Notes under the pieces: model-generated
Told to the model about the DNA's origin: nothing
Databases searched by the model: none
Seen by the model: the letters and a program-made list of their open reading frames with translations, nothing else
Shown here: piece by piece, positions 53,864 to 62,860 of the stretch
How the letters are laid out: each line of letters begins with the position of its first letter
How positions within the stretch are numbered: position 1 is the first letter of the stretch
Program-made: the position numbers and the translations under genes
Source: Pyrococcus kukulkanii
GTDB taxonomy: Archaea; Methanobacteriota_B; Thermococci; Thermococcales; Thermococcaceae
NCBI RefSeq assembly: GCF_001577775.1
Contig: NZ_CP010835.1
Coordinates: forward strand, 620,001 to 684,000
Length of the DNA: 64,000 nt
Direction: 5' to 3'

Positions 53864-54484
53864 TCACCATCTCATCTTAAATGACAGCTTCTTTAGCTCG
53901 CCAACCACGGAGAGTCCATCCATTGGGGGTTCTCCCGTATTTACGACCTCGATGTCTTTGTCAACAATGACCTCCACCAAGGGGTAGAATGCCCTGTCCT
54001 TTGTATAGTACATAACATCTAACAGGGGAAACACTATCCTATCGACTCTTCCCCAGGATGTTCCCCTATTAATTAACTTAACTTTTAGAACTCCAATTCC
54101 ATTTGGCTTCTCTTGGATGCTTCCCCTTGAGTACCTTACGATAACTCCTCTCTCAAGAGTTCCATAGAGAGCATACTTCTCCCCACCTAATGGGAACCTA
54201 TCGACTTCCACCTCCCCTGCCCTTACTGAAACTTCGATGGGAACCGTAAGGAACCCCTCAACCCTATTTCCTGGGGCTATGACTATATCCTCCTCAAGCC
54301 TTACCATCATGAGCTTCACTCCATACCCCTTGGCAGGTGCGGGCAATATCTGAAGGGTATCGCCAACTATTTTCCTTCTTACGTCTCCCCTAAGATACTC
54401 AAACCATTCTCCAAGCCTTTTTATTTCTATTTTCTGATCTCCTATTGAAATGCTTCCTTGGGCCAGCTTGATCTTTCCAAACAT
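53864..54484 (-). CDS. DUF432 protein, MscS neighbour
   Basis: A soluble, beta-rich protein of about 206 residues with the DUF432 pattern (EDIVIAPGNRVEGFLTVPIEV, in part; YGTLERGVIVRYSRG). Function unknown. The stop overlaps the binding site of mscS directly downstream, so the two are co-translated, and I recall DUF432 genes often being beside mscS in archaea. That makes a role with the channel likely. ATG 54484 and GTG 54499 are both possible starts. Confidence 0.7.
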   Translation of the reverse strand: MFGKIKLAQGSISIGDQKIEIKRLGEWFEYLRGDVRRKIVGDTLQILPAPAKGYGVKLMMVRLEEDIVIAPGNRVEGFLTVPIEVSVRAGEVEVDRFPLGGEKYALYGTLERGVIVRYSRGSIQEKPNGIGVLKVKLINRGTSWGRVDRIVFPLLDVMYYTKDRAFYPLVEVIVDKDIEVVNTGEPPMDGLSVVGELKKLSFKMRW

Positions 54485-54508
54485 CAAAATATCTTCCACA
54501 ACTTCCGT

Positions 54509-54520
54509 TAAAAATATAAT
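54509..54520 (+). promoter_or_regulatory. TATA box for the leaderless gene at 54542
   Basis: TTAAAAATATAAT is centred about 28 bases before the GTG start, with no ribosome binding site between, fitting a leaderless message. Confidence 0.55.
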
Positions 54521-54541
54521 GCAGTATATGAAACAATAAGT

Positions 54542-55045
54542 GTGTGGATCGATATATTAACTTATCCCTCTACCTCGCCCCCAAAGTTTCCGAAATTTAG
54601 GAGGGCTACTTTTAGGTTAGAAGGAAAGAGGCTGATATTTAACCTAAGACCTATGGGAGAATTGGCATTCAACTTAGAGGACATCAAGGAAGTCAACGGA
54701 GTAACGCTGACACTTTTCAAGCCTCCTCGGAGAGGAATTAAGTTGACTTTATCCTGGGGTCAGGAGGTTATAGTTTCAGTTGGTAGAAATCCCTTAATTT
54801 ACGATAAGAGGGACATGTACAAGTTACTTCGCATGATTTTCTCTCCTCTAATAGAAGGAGCCGTGGCGGAAGTCAATGGAAGAGTTGGCGTCCTAAAAAT
54901 ACTCGACAATCAGGTCGCCTTAGTTACCCAGGGGAACGTCATCCCAATAAAACCAGACGAGATTAAAGGAGAAGTTGGAGAAAAAGTTAGGAAGTTTTTA
55001 AGTCTTCTTAAATTTCTTTCCAAGGAGAACCAGGAGAAGCAATAG
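54542..55045 (+). CDS. Hypothetical protein, beta-rich
   Basis: 167 residues, not recognised. The first 100 residues alternate short strands (RATFRLEGKRLIFNLRPMG in part, GIKLTLSWGQEVIVSVG) in a way that suggests a PH-like or beta-sandwich fold; a helix with MYKLLRMIF is followed by more strands and a lysine-rich end. No signal peptide or membrane helix. GTG start with correctly placed TATA box. The 3' end overlaps the convergent beta-propeller gene by 48 bases, long for this window. Confidence 0.6.
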   Translation: MWIDILTYPSTSPPKFPKFRRATFRLEGKRLIFNLRPMGELAFNLEDIKEVNGVTLTLFKPPRRGIKLTLSWGQEVIVSVGRNPLIYDKRDMYKLLRMIFSPLIEGAVAEVNGRVGVLKILDNQVALVTQGNVIPIKPDEIKGEVGEKVRKFLSLLKFLSKENQEKQ

Positions 55046-56185
55046 TCCTGATCCACAGATAGATTTTGGTATTACTTCGTCTTCCTTAAAGACCATGAAT
55101 ATGTTGCTCCCAGTTCCAACGACTATGAACCCATTCCCCGGTGAGATGCTCCTCACGTATCCTGCTGGTATTTCATTTAGTATCTTCCCATTCTTCGGAT
55201 CAATAACGTATAGTGTTCCAACGCTGTATACGGTTCCATTCTTCGTCTTAAACTCTCCACTTCCGGCGAGTAACTTCCCCTTATAGATGGCCAAGGTCTT
55301 TACCCTATACGGCAATTTTAGCTCCCACTTTATCCTACGCTCTTTTAGATCAACGGCAACAACGCTTTTATACCCGCCAACGTAGGCGGTGTCGCCATTT
55401 ACCAGGATGTCCTCAACGTAGAACAGGGTCTGGTTCCACAATACGTTTCCATTATAGTCTACTAAGAGAATACGCCCGGTTTCATTATAACCCGTCCCAA
55501 CTACGGCGTAACCCTTCCAGACCTCTAAGTCCCTCACCCATTCTCCAAGTTCAACTTGCCATAAGATTTTTCCTTCAGGACTAACTCCGTAAAGCCTTCC
55601 AAATTTGAGCTTGCCTGCAAAACCTGATGGATAGCCACTTCCAACGTAAATGACCTTTCCAACCCTTACTCTATCTAATAGATCCGTAAAATTGAGGGAC
55701 CATATTTGAGTCAAGTTACTGAGGTAAAGTTTGTATAGCATTCCTTTCCTTTCATTTTTAGTAAACATGTCTCCGCTAGCAATGTAGATATAGCTTCCAT
55801 TTACTGTGAAATCGTAGAGCTTATACTTAGTTATAAACCTTCCAGTATAGTTGCCAGTCTTATTTAGCCTTAATAGGCCTCCCAAGCTCCCCACGAGGAC
55901 ACCATCTTTAAGGGGGACTAACCTAACTACGAAGCCCGAATCAACTTCCCACAACTTCGTACCGTTTATTGAGTATGCGCCAGTAGTTCCGAGGTAGTAG
56001 ATTCCTATAAGACCTGAGGAATTTGCTACTGCCCTGTAGGAGCATGAGGCGTATATTGTTGAATTCTCCACTGCAACAGCCTCTATGCTCTTTTGATACT
56101 TAACGGTGGAACATAACTGCCCATTCCATCCAACTACCGATGGAAGAAACAAGAGTAGAAATATTAAGACTGCAACTCTCTTCAT
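54998..56185 (-). CDS. Secreted PQQ-like beta-propeller protein, membrane anchored
   Basis: 395 residues: signal peptide (1-19), then about seven repeats of the PQQ/WD-like kind (LYGVSPEGKILWQVELGEW, ILLVDYNGNVLWNQTLF, VVAVDLKERRIKWELKLPY), many N-glycosylation sequons, and a C-terminal hydrophobic helix followed by KKFKKT, which probably anchors it facing outward. It is the last gene of the MoxR operon, 12 bases after the preceding gene. No catalytic residues are evident; a scaffold or sensor role is likely. Confidence 0.75.
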   Translation of the reverse strand: MKRVAVLIFLLLFLPSVVGWNGQLCSTVKYQKSIEAVAVENSTIYASCSYRAVANSSGLIGIYYLGTTGAYSINGTKLWEVDSGFVVRLVPLKDGVLVGSLGGLLRLNKTGNYTGRFITKYKLYDFTVNGSYIYIASGDMFTKNERKGMLYKLYLSNLTQIWSLNFTDLLDRVRVGKVIYVGSGYPSGFAGKLKFGRLYGVSPEGKILWQVELGEWVRDLEVWKGYAVVGTGYNETGRILLVDYNGNVLWNQTLFYVEDILVNGDTAYVGGYKSVVAVDLKERRIKWELKLPYRVKTLAIYKGKLLAGSGEFKTKNGTVYSVGTLYVIDPKNGKILNEIPAGYVRSISPGNGFIVVGTGSNIFMVFKEDEVIPKSICGSGLLLLLVLLGKKFKKT

Positions 56186-56197
56186 TATTGATCCCCC

Positions 56198-57019
56198 CTA
56201 TATAGGTTTTGTTTCTTCATTGGAATACAGGATTAACCTCACCCCATTATCATCAACGGATTCTAAGATCTTCTTGAGTTGTACTTCCCTGTCCTCCTCT
56301 AACATCACTACCTTATCAAACTGTCCTTCGAACTCTATTACCTTAGTTCCGATTGGTCCCCTCTTTGGGATTATTATTAACTTTTTATCTTCAACTTTAA
56401 CCTCCGCTATGGCGTTTGTTCTTATCCTTACTACCGTGATTACATGTTTTTTTCTTTCTTGGGACAAAAGGTAAAGGCCCAGGCCAAAGAGAGGAAGAAG
56501 GATTATTGGATTGATGGATGGTAACCTTGGAGGCTTAATAAGCAGGGAGATTAAGAAGGCGACAAGGGTAATTACGGTAAATGTAGCAACCCCAATAAGC
56601 CTCTCGCGAATAGGTGTTCTTATTTCCTCGTATTTCCAATATAGGTCGAAGAAATACGAGATGACCAAGATGAGGGTGATAATTGCAATATCTTCACTTG
56701 AGACATCTGGGAAGAATGCAAGGAATATGTTTGTGAAGGCGGGGGATATAGATGAGAGTACCTGGGAATTCTGACCGACCCATATGAGGAAATACATCAT
56801 GAAAGCTATCGATGCTATGGAGTAGGAAGGTTTCGGTGATAGGATTGCCGCTGTGCCTATCAAGCTAAGTATCAATCCTAAGAATGTCATGGCATCAAGC
56901 GGAATCCCTAAGATTGAAAGGCCTAATGACAGGGTCTCCATTAACAAGCTTACGTTTGAGAGGAGGTGGTATATGTAATAGAGGGAAGGTATAAGAACGA
57001 GGGCCTTCAGAGCTTTCAT
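56198..57019 (-). CDS. Membrane protein of the MoxR operon
   Basis: 273 residues with about six helices in the first 195 residues and a soluble tail rich in strands (RIRTNAIAEVKVEDKKLIIIPKR, in part). Not recognised. ATG overlaps the stop of the DUF58 gene (ATGA), so it is co-translated with it. Position within a MoxR/DUF58/transglutaminase cluster suggests an envelope assembly function. Confidence 0.65.
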   Translation of the reverse strand: MKALKALVLIPSLYYIYHLLSNVSLLMETLSLGLSILGIPLDAMTFLGLILSLIGTAAILSPKPSYSIASIAFMMYFLIWVGQNSQVLSSISPAFTNIFLAFFPDVSSEDIAIITLILVISYFFDLYWKYEEIRTPIRERLIGVATFTVITLVAFLISLLIKPPRLPSINPIILLPLFGLGLYLLSQERKKHVITVVRIRTNAIAEVKVEDKKLIIIPKRGPIGTKVIEFEGQFDKVVMLEEDREVQLKKILESVDDNGVRLILYSNEETKPI

Positions 57020-58209
57020 TCGACCACCCCTAAGAGCTTTAACAGCACTTCATGGGGACTTTCCCTACCCACGTCCCACTTGATAACCCTCTTTTGAGCA
57101 GCCTTTCTGAGGGCCTGTTTTTTCAGCTCAACAAGCGAGCCTTCCTCACTGATCTCCCCATACATTGAGACGTCGATTATCACAAGATCCCTCTTTAATG
57201 AAGTGATTTCCGATGTTACGTCCTCGGTTAAATTTGTTATGAGGATAACTGCGGGAGAAAACCTTCTAAGAATTATTTCTAAGTTTTTAAAGGCATTTTC
57301 GAGGGTTTCCTCCTTGTCTAATCCAGCGGAGAGCAGGGCCTTGACTATGGTTTCACGTTGGCTCATAGAAGAGGCAGGAGTTACGAGCTTTCCCTGTCCT
57401 AATATGTACAAGCCAACGTTATTTCCCAGGGATAGGTAAAAGTCTGCTAAGATCATCGAAAGTTTAATTCCATACTCAAGGGGGTTCTCAAAGTATGAAC
57501 CGAGCTTCTCCATCCTTGCATCTAGGATTATCATTACGGTTTTCCTTCCCTCTCGTTCAAACTCATTTACCAAAAGCTTCCCAACTCTTGCGGTAGCTTT
57601 CCAGTTTATCGCTTTAAATGGATCTCCTGGTCTGTATTCCCTTATCTCCTTGAAATCAGTTGTTGTAGGGCCGAATCTTGAGTACATTATGGCTTGGGTC
57701 ATGCTTGCCCTTAGAATTCTATGGGGTGATACCTTCAAGTAACCGTGAGAAGTGACAACTATTTCGACGCTTTCACCTTTTAACATCCACCTTGTTGGAT
57801 GAACCCTTAAAACATGGAATGAGTATACCTCCGTTTTGGGCAATTCGTATTTTCCCCTTTTTCGGGCAATTAGGGAATAGCTAAACTTGAATTTCCTCCT
57901 CCAGGGTAACACGAAAAATGATGCATAAGGCCTTCCAATAACTTCGAACATCGGGGGAATTGTATCTCTAATAAAAACTAGGCCTGTCCCCTTCTTCACA
58001 CGAACTTCCAGGTTCACGGTTATGACTTCACCAATCCTAACATTCTTTTTGTCCAAAATTCTTTGAACTTCTATCCCCCCTGGGGAAGGTATTAAAACGG
58101 CGAAGATGAGTAGGATTAGGGGAAGGACTCCTATCCTTGGAACGTCAAACACTATTGACATGAGGATAAACCATAGGAATAGTGATACTAGGAAGCTTGC
58201 CCCCTTCAT
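57016..58209 (-). CDS. DUF58 protein with vWA-like domain
   Basis: Two N-terminal helices (1-45), a beta-rich linker (ITVNLEVRVKKGTGLVFIRD, in part), then the DUF58 hallmark EYRPGDPFKAINWKATARVG (about 190-210) and a vWA-like Rossmann part (VMIILDARMEKLGSYFENP). DUF58 proteins are coded beside MoxR ATPases, which probably act on them as chaperones. ATG overlaps the MoxR stop. Confidence 0.85.
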   Translation of the reverse strand: MKGASFLVSLFLWFILMSIVFDVPRIGVLPLILLIFAVLIPSPGGIEVQRILDKKNVRIGEVITVNLEVRVKKGTGLVFIRDTIPPMFEVIGRPYASFFVLPWRRKFKFSYSLIARKRGKYELPKTEVYSFHVLRVHPTRWMLKGESVEIVVTSHGYLKVSPHRILRASMTQAIMYSRFGPTTTDFKEIREYRPGDPFKAINWKATARVGKLLVNEFEREGRKTVMIILDARMEKLGSYFENPLEYGIKLSMILADFYLSLGNNVGLYILGQGKLVTPASSMSQRETIVKALLSAGLDKEETLENAFKNLEIILRRFSPAVILITNLTEDVTSEITSLKRDLVIIDVSMYGEISEEGSLVELKKQALRKAAQKRVIKWDVGRESPHEVLLKLLGVVE

Positions 58210-59159
58210 CAGTACCTCAACCCCTTCGGCACGGGTACCGCTTCAAGGGCCTCCTTAACTATCTCAACTTCAACCCCCCTCTCTAGGGAATATTCGGGCC
58301 TCAAAATTATTCTGTGGCTCAACGCTTCTATTGCGAACATCTTAACGTCATCGGGAATAACGTAGTCTCTACCCTCTATGAACGCATTTGCCTTTGCAAG
58401 CTTCATCAACGCCAGTCCTCCCCTTGGACTTGGCCCAGCTTCAACTCTCTCATCCTCTCTTATTGTTCGGACTATCCTTGCTATGTACCGGAGGATATCA
58501 TCGTGGATTTTAATTTCAGACTCTACTTTTCTTTGCATTCTTAGGAATTCTTCCCTCCCTACAACTGGAGAAAGGTCTACAGTTGGATCATCCTTCTGCC
58601 ACCTAAGCCTTGCCCTTAAAATCTCGACTTCTTCCTCTTCACTCTTAGGATAGCCTATACTTAACCTCAGAAGGAACCTGTCTAATTGGGCCTCGGGTAA
58701 GGGGTACGTTCCTTCGAACTCAAGCGGATTTTGAGTTGCTATAACAAAGAAAGGTTCATCAAGCTTGAAGGTTTCTCCCTCTATTGTTACCTGTCTCTCT
58801 TCCATTGCTTCAAGAAGGGCTGACTGGGTCTTTGGTGGGGCCCTGTTTATTTCATCTGCAAGAAGAACATTAGTAAATATTGGTCCCTTCATTACCTCGA
58901 AGATTCCTTTCTCAGGTCTCCAAACCTTTGTCCCTATTATATCTGAAGGTAATAAATCGGGAGTAAACTGGATTCTCCTGTAGTTTAGCCCCAGAACCTT
59001 GGCGAAGGCCTTTGCAAGTAACGTTTTACCCAGCCCAGGATTGTCTTCAAATAACACGTTTCCGTTTACTAAGGCTGATGCAAGAACTTTCCTAACGACG
59101 TCTTCGTGTCCTATAAATGCTTTTCCTATCTCCTCAAATATTTCCTTTATCTCACTCAT
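58209..59159 (-). CDS. MoxR-family AAA+ ATPase
   Basis: 316 residues with Walker A EDNPGLGKTLLAKA (about 37-50), Walker B VLLADEINRAPPKTQ (about 100-114), sensor 1 IATQNPLEFEGTYPLPEAQLD in part and the sensor 2 region GPSPRGGLALMKLA. All ATPase residues are present. GGAGGATC precedes the ATG. MoxR proteins work with vWA proteins to mature or fold large complexes; here the partner is the DUF58 protein next door. Confidence 0.92.
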   Translation of the reverse strand: MSEIKEIFEEIGKAFIGHEDVVRKVLASALVNGNVLFEDNPGLGKTLLAKAFAKVLGLNYRRIQFTPDLLPSDIIGTKVWRPEKGIFEVMKGPIFTNVLLADEINRAPPKTQSALLEAMEERQVTIEGETFKLDEPFFVIATQNPLEFEGTYPLPEAQLDRFLLRLSIGYPKSEEEEVEILRARLRWQKDDPTVDLSPVVGREEFLRMQRKVESEIKIHDDILRYIARIVRTIREDERVEAGPSPRGGLALMKLAKANAFIEGRDYVIPDDVKMFAIEALSHRIILRPEYSLERGVEVEIVKEALEAVPVPKGLRY

Positions 59160-60111
59160 TTCTGATCCTCCTGCTAATTTCTTTTACTATATCCTCCCTC
59201 CTTTTTGCTTCTCTCTTCTCCATTAACTTTATCCACCATTTAGGTGCGAGATTTGAGTATTTTCTCTTTTCATAGTTAGCTAGAGGTTCAAGAAGTCTCA
59301 TAAGCTTGTCTTTCGGAAGTCCTGCCTGGACTCCATAGAATGCGATGTAAGTCAGGAGAGGCAACTTATTTCCTTTAACTACAAATTCCCTAACGGCATC
59401 TTCAGCCTCCTTTAACATTGGATCCTTCTTGAAGTCCTCTTCGATCTTGATATCGAGCTCCCCAACTATTGCCTCCTCCTCGCTTTTCTTAGATATTCCC
59501 GCGATAGTGAGGTAGGAAAGAAGATAAAGGCCAGTTACCATAGAAAACAATTTCAATAGAAATCCAAGGAATCCAAGGTATGACAAATTAAGTGAGTACG
59601 TTCCTAAGAGTAATCCCGCAATTGGAAAGGCTTTTACGTTCTCCCTAATTGCTTCCCCTTTAAGAATTCCAAAACCTTCGAGGGATGCCAATATGTACCC
59701 TAAGAGCGTTAAGAGGAAAGCTGAGTAAAACATGCTTTCCAATGGCTCGAAGATTTTTGAAAATGAGTAAAGCAAAATACTGAGTCCTATTCCCTGAAGG
59801 AGAAATGCAAAACCCTGGGAGAGCCTGGGAGCTACGTAAAACATGGAAAATCCTAAGATCATTGGTGATAGGACGTCATTATACCTTATCGGTGAGTAGT
59901 AAAGGGATATCCCAAGTCCCAACCCTCCAAAGAGAACACGAATCCCTGGGATACCTGTAATGATTACCACAATTTCACCAACGAGCATGAAAAGGAGAAA
60001 GCCCATCAGTACATCTGAGTAAATTTGGGGTAAATGCAGCAAGCTGGCGAGTAGGAGGGCAAAGGAGTATAGGAGTATGTAGGGCAAGCTACTTTTCACT
60101 CGCTCCCTCAT
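59152..60111 (-). CDS. Membrane protein of the MoxR operon
   Basis: 319 residues: about seven hydrophobic helices in the first 210 residues and a cytoplasmic helical, charged tail (KIEEDFKKDPMLKEAEDAVREF in part). No family recognised. GGAGGTG precedes the ATG. It overlaps the transglutaminase gene by 23 bases upstream and MoxR by eight bases downstream, in keeping with coupled translation. Confidence 0.65.
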   Translation of the reverse strand: MRERVKSSLPYILLYSFALLLASLLHLPQIYSDVLMGFLLFMLVGEIVVIITGIPGIRVLFGGLGLGISLYYSPIRYNDVLSPMILGFSMFYVAPRLSQGFAFLLQGIGLSILLYSFSKIFEPLESMFYSAFLLTLLGYILASLEGFGILKGEAIRENVKAFPIAGLLLGTYSLNLSYLGFLGFLLKLFSMVTGLYLLSYLTIAGISKKSEEEAIVGELDIKIEEDFKKDPMLKEAEDAVREFVVKGNKLPLLTYIAFYGVQAGLPKDKLMRLLEPLANYEKRKYSNLAPKWWIKLMEKREAKRREDIVKEISRRIRNE

Positions 60112-62860
60112 TTAAACACCTCCCCCTAATTCCCCTAAAGAACCTTAAAACTTCCCCTAGTGAGACCTTCTTAAGGCTATACCTTGCCTTTTCGAATATC
60201 AAGGATAAGTCATTTAACCCAAGGATCTCCCTGGCGGTCTTGCTTGGTTCCCCATCAAGGCACTCCTCAAAAATGCACACTATCACATTGTTATAGTCCT
60301 CCAGAACCTTAACTTCGCGCTCAATGGAGAAAAAGAAAAACCTCGCATATACCTTATGATTCCCAGGATTAAGCCTCAGCTTAAACTCTTTTCCCCTGCC
60401 ATGAAGTTTACCGTTTACGTAGAGGGATACTGGCAAGTTCGTCTTTACCTCAACGGTTTCATTGGTCATGTACACGGGTGGCTCCCTATTGAAGCTTAGT
60501 TTTACCCTTATCACCTTAGCGGAGAGAAGGAGAAGTGAAAGTAATAAGAGGAACAGGCCTACGTAAACGTAAAGCGGATATCTGAACACTCTAAGCTTTA
60601 TCGGAATTACCTCAAATCCATCGTTCGTTATTACTATTAACTTGGCGGTGTACTTACCAGTGGACTCTGGAGTTATCCTAAACGTGACTATTCCCTTCTT
60701 GTTGGTTATATTACTTAGCGTCTCATTAAAAGCGACTAACATGACCTTTGAACCAATAAGGGGGCTCCCATTGATGAAGGTGATTCTCATGGTGAGCTCA
60801 TTGGATCTGTTGACAACCATTAATGCGTTGGAAACATCTACAAGCAATTTCTGCTTAACGTAAACCTCTCTCTCGATTAATTTAAGGTCTCCATAGTAGA
60901 TTATTACCTTCCTATATCCTTTGGCATCCTGGGGGACGGGGATCCTTAGCTTAAAGGATCCATTCTCACTAAGCTTAGAGTAGTAATCTCCAAAATCTCC
61001 GCTAATACTCACTGTTCCGTCGCTGGCCCCCAGTATCTTCCCCCTTATCTCAAGTTCATCTCCCGCATAAACGAAAGAGGAGATGGTAATTGATGCGGAG
61101 ATCGCCCTAAACACAATGGTTTTCTTATCTCCTTCAATTCCCTTACTACCCTCATAGACAAGGGTAACTTTATGAATACCAGGATTTCCAACCCCTACGA
61201 AGAATGAAAATCTACCTGAACTGTCGGTTTTCGCGACACCTACAAGTTTTCCATCCAAGAATACCTCAAGGTACTCCCCACCAAGAGAAGCTCCTCCTTC
61301 CGTTCCCAGGAACCCCTGGATCTTTACCGAACCAACCCTTGTGTAGTTGAATTCCTTCACGTAGATCTTAGCTTTATCCCGAATTACTATGGTGGGATCA
61401 CTAGTTGATTCAAAATATGGCCCCCACCCCTCGTATACGGCTACTATATGGTACTTTCCTGCAACTCCCGTAGCTGAGCATTTAACTACAAATCTGCCAT
61501 GTCTAACTTCTCCTCTTCCTACAATTTTCCCTGGCGAGTCCTTCTCCTTTCTGAGTTCTATCCTCACGGAACCTGCGGGAACGAGGATGCCCTCTGTTGT
61601 AGTGACGATGCCTTCCACGGTGAAGTTAGAACCGGCCGTGATCTCCTTTGGCCACTTAGTTATCTTAGTTGTAGTGTTATAGCCAACTAAGATGGAAAGG
61701 TTCAATTTTCCTAAGGTAACATTAAACCACCCAACTTTCTCTCCAGTTATGTTCACTATCGTCTTCCCATCTTCAACCGTAATATTGATGGGAATTTCGG
61801 GGTTAGTTGTCAGGTTAACCTTGAATGGGAGCTCTATAACCGTACTATTTCCGAGGGATACTTTAACCTCTCTAACTCCGGACTTTTGTTGCACTTTCTC
61901 TTTCTCCTCCTCAGGCCTACGGGATCCAGTGGCGTCAAAAGTTATCCAGCCTATACCTTCAAAGTAAACCTCAGCCCAGGCATGTGCCTGCCTTAACTTA
62001 ACTTCTTGCATTCCAGGCTCGGCCTTGATCTTGAACCCTGTTACTAGCCTTGCCGGAAGGCCGTTGAGCCTTGCTAAGATGACAAAGGCCGTATTAAAAT
62101 CGAGACAGACTCCCCGCTTTGAATAGAAGAGGAACCACTCAACGGGATCTATTCCTGGGGGTGCTGGAGGAGCTTTTTCATCGTAGAAGTAGTTCTCTTC
62201 AAGGTACCTCTCTATGGCAAGGGCTTTCTCATAGGGGCTCTCTATTCCTTTAGTTATGTTCTTTGCCAACTTAAGTACCTTTTCGCTAACCTCTGGAACT
62301 TCTAAACCTACTTTTGGAACTTTAGCTTTTCTTAGAACATCATCCGGGAACTCATAAAGCGTTGCTTCAAAATCGTAGGATTCCACGGGGTACCTCTTTG
62401 GTCTAAGCAACTCAAGATCCCCCGAATATAAAGCGGGAATCGAGATCCAGGAGGTATAAAGGGTTGTATAGAGGTTTCCCGAAAGGAGGGGAGATTTTAA
62501 TTCAACCCTTACCCTATCGATAATTGTTTCGTGCGGTGCTTTAGGTTCAAAAACTGGTATCTTTCCGAAAACCTTTATTCCCTCGAATTTTTCCCCAATC
62601 CACTTACCGTTCTTATAGGTATAGTAGACGTTTTGCCTTAGGTACGTGACCCTCCCCTTATCCTCGAACACAACCATGACGGTTGCATCGTTAAATACAG
62701 ACAATCTATAGAGGTTTTCCCTGAGATCTATGGAATGGGATTCTTTTTTTGGGAGCTCATTAGATATAGTTGGGACTAACGTTATCGGAGAAGAGGAGGA
62801 GAGGAGAAGCAACCCCAGTACTCCAATTATTACCGCCGAAAATATCTCCCTCATCATCAT
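60089..62860 (-). CDS. Transglutaminase-like membrane protein with Ig-like domains
   Basis: 923 residues. N-terminal helix (1-22), an outer domain, then a transglutaminase/papain-like core with Cys in RGVCLDFNTAFVILARL (about 250), His in RQAHAWAEVYFEG (about 290) and Asp in WITFDATGSR (about 305), all three of the triad. Several beta-sandwich, sequon-rich domains follow (about 340-740), then a membrane helix (about 745-765) and a cytoplasmic tail. This is the domain plan of the TgpA-like proteins that travel with MoxR and DUF58. The ATG overlaps the stop of the VIT1 gene (ATGA). Confidence 0.85.
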   Translation of the reverse strand: MMMREIFSAVIIGVLGLLLLSSSSPITLVPTISNELPKKESHSIDLRENLYRLSVFNDATVMVVFEDKGRVTYLRQNVYYTYKNGKWIGEKFEGIKVFGKIPVFEPKAPHETIIDRVRVELKSPLLSGNLYTTLYTSWISIPALYSGDLELLRPKRYPVESYDFEATLYEFPDDVLRKAKVPKVGLEVPEVSEKVLKLAKNITKGIESPYEKALAIERYLEENYFYDEKAPPAPPGIDPVEWFLFYSKRGVCLDFNTAFVILARLNGLPARLVTGFKIKAEPGMQEVKLRQAHAWAEVYFEGIGWITFDATGSRRPEEEKEKVQQKSGVREVKVSLGNSTVIELPFKVNLTTNPEIPINITVEDGKTIVNITGEKVGWFNVTLGKLNLSILVGYNTTTKITKWPKEITAGSNFTVEGIVTTTEGILVPAGSVRIELRKEKDSPGKIVGRGEVRHGRFVVKCSATGVAGKYHIVAVYEGWGPYFESTSDPTIVIRDKAKIYVKEFNYTRVGSVKIQGFLGTEGGASLGGEYLEVFLDGKLVGVAKTDSSGRFSFFVGVGNPGIHKVTLVYEGSKGIEGDKKTIVFRAISASITISSFVYAGDELEIRGKILGASDGTVSISGDFGDYYSKLSENGSFKLRIPVPQDAKGYRKVIIYYGDLKLIEREVYVKQKLLVDVSNALMVVNRSNELTMRITFINGSPLIGSKVMLVAFNETLSNITNKKGIVTFRITPESTGKYTAKLIVITNDGFEVIPIKLRVFRYPLYVYVGLFLLLLSLLLLSAKVIRVKLSFNREPPVYMTNETVEVKTNLPVSLYVNGKLHGRGKEFKLRLNPGNHKVYARFFFFSIEREVKVLEDYNNVIVCIFEECLDGEPSKTAREILGLNDLSLIFEKARYSLKKVSLGEVLRFFRGIRGRCLNEGASEK

